Shown piece after piece: positions 63,522-64,000 of a stretch of DNA of 64,000 bases. Under the pieces are notes generated by a model. The model was not told where the DNA came from and did not search any database. It was given only the letters and a program-made list of their open reading frames with translations. The translations under genes and the position numbers were made by a program. Location of the stretch: the NCBI RefSeq assembly GCF_003335505.1, contig NZ_QPEX01000045.1, positions 186,001 to 250,000 on the forward strand, in the 5' to 3' direction. Numbering within the stretch: the stretch's first letter is position 1; each line of letters starts with the position of its first letter. The DNA is from Bremerella cremea. Its GTDB lineage: Bacteria > Planctomycetota > Planctomycetia > Pirellulales > Pirellulaceae.

Positions 63522-64000
63522 ATGACGCTATTCTGGATCGGACTGGGGCTTTTTGCGGTCGTTTTGGTCGGCATGCTTATCTACGACCTAACTCAGAAAC
63601 GCCATGCGATCCTGCGAAACTTCCCGGTTATCGGGCATTTCCGCTACTGGCTGGAAGCGATCGGCCCGGAACTGCGTCAATATATTGTTACCAGCGATAA
63701 CGAGGAACGCCCGTTCAGCCGCGACCAACGACGCTGGGTCTATGCTTCGTCGAAGCGCGAGAACAACTACTTCGGTTTCGGCACCGACAACGATTTGGAA
63801 GCGACCGCGAATCACTTGATCGTGAAACATTCGGCTTTTCCAGTCGACTCGGCCCAGACAACCGATCCGCTGTACGATCCCGACTACCACCTGCCGTGCG
63901 CTAAAGTGATGGGCGGGTATCGCAATCGACGGCATGCATTTCGCCCAAACAGCCTGGTCAACATCTCCGGCATGAGCTTTGGCTCGCTCAGTGGCCCCGC
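63522..64000 (+). CDS. FMN-binding glutamate synthase family protein, N-terminal part
   Basis: The gene runs off the window; 159 residues are seen. A membrane segment at the N-terminus (LFWIGLGLFAVVLVGMLIYD) is followed by RNFPVIGHFRYWLEAIGPEL, RPFSRDQRRWVYASSKREN and FRPNSLVNISGMSFGSLSG. This is the membrane-anchored relative of the glutamate synthase FMN domain (GltB2 group), whose activity is unclear. ATG 63522 has GGAAAG ahead. Confidence 0.88.
   Translation, partial: MTLFWIGLGLFAVVLVGMLIYDLTQKRHAILRNFPVIGHFRYWLEAIGPELRQYIVTSDNEERPFSRDQRRWVYASSKRENNYFGFGTDNDLEATANHLIVKHSAFPVDSAQTTDPLYDPDYHLPCAKVMGGYRNRRHAFRPNSLVNISGMSFGSLSGP

Overview
The window looks like chromosomal DNA of a planctomycete, most likely of the Pirellulaceae (Blastopirellula/Bremerella-like). 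The evidence is the gene content: a DUF1559 prepilin-like protein after a small lipoprotein, Tat-exported Gfo/Idh/MocA oxidoreductases, a DUF1080 protein, a formylglycine-type sulfatase, a primary sigma factor with an acidic N-terminus, and many large signal-peptide proteins without known relatives. Base composition is even, with GC visibly above half. I see no prophage, plasmid module, CRISPR array or transposase gene. The genus is inference.

Layout. 1-1.9 kb: end of a flagellar region (FlhG-like C-terminus, a small membrane protein, a FliA/WhiG sigma factor, a strong terminator). 1.86-2.27 kb: a small inverted-repeat element carrying a four-helix-bundle (23S rRNA intervening-sequence type) gene broken by one in-frame TGA. 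2.3-8.2 kb: an AstE-like deacylase, a diguanylate cyclase, a GlmU-like protein with MetF, and an outer-membrane-type protein. 8.6-11.5 kb: tRNA-Leu(CAA), a membrane-anchored barnase with its barstar inhibitor, and the primary sigma factor. 12.2-21.1 kb: a crotonase, then a light-signalling cluster (heme oxygenase, bacteriophytochrome kinase, Rcp1-like regulator, hybrid kinase), then an ANTAR protein with a degenerate receiver and a NIT-domain chemoreceptor. 21.5-26.9 kb: serine hydrolase, sugar isomerase, Gfo/Idh/MocA protein, two related Trp-rich proteins and two tiny proteins. 28-32.6 kb: FlgM, Fur with operator-like repeats, PurB, an HD phosphohydrolase. 32.8-41.2 kb: a large secreted protein, three related membrane proteins in an operon, a MoxR-like ATPase/VWA pair and a YjfB-like protein. 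41.6-50.9 kb: HAD phosphatases, lipoprotein/DUF1559 pair, secreted esterase, IlvD, DUF1080 protein. 51-55.4 kb: response regulator, CheA-type kinase and a PAS histidine kinase separated by a 165-bp palindromic element. 55.5-64 kb: XylA, sulfatase, SDR, a second Gfo/Idh/MocA protein, pyruvate kinase, a membrane protein and the start of a glutamate-synthase-like gene.

How the genes work together. The heme oxygenase would make the biliverdin that the phytochrome binds at Cys18, and the two response-regulator proteins directly downstream are its likely phosphorelay. Motility functions are scattered (sigma-28, FlgM, YjfB, chemoreceptor, CheA). Barnase and barstar share a stop/start overlap, which suits coupled synthesis of a toxic exported RNase and its inhibitor.

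Most notable non-coding content: several dispersed repeat families. One is tied to the four-helix-bundle element and has a solo copy near 29.07 kb. One is a hairpin family whose copies differ by compensatory base changes. One is a 165-bp palindrome whose two ends supply the stop codons of both flanking genes. A strongly structured intergenic stretch also lies upstream of the ANTAR RNA-binding regulator. No feature here can be claimed as a wholly new system from sequence alone.
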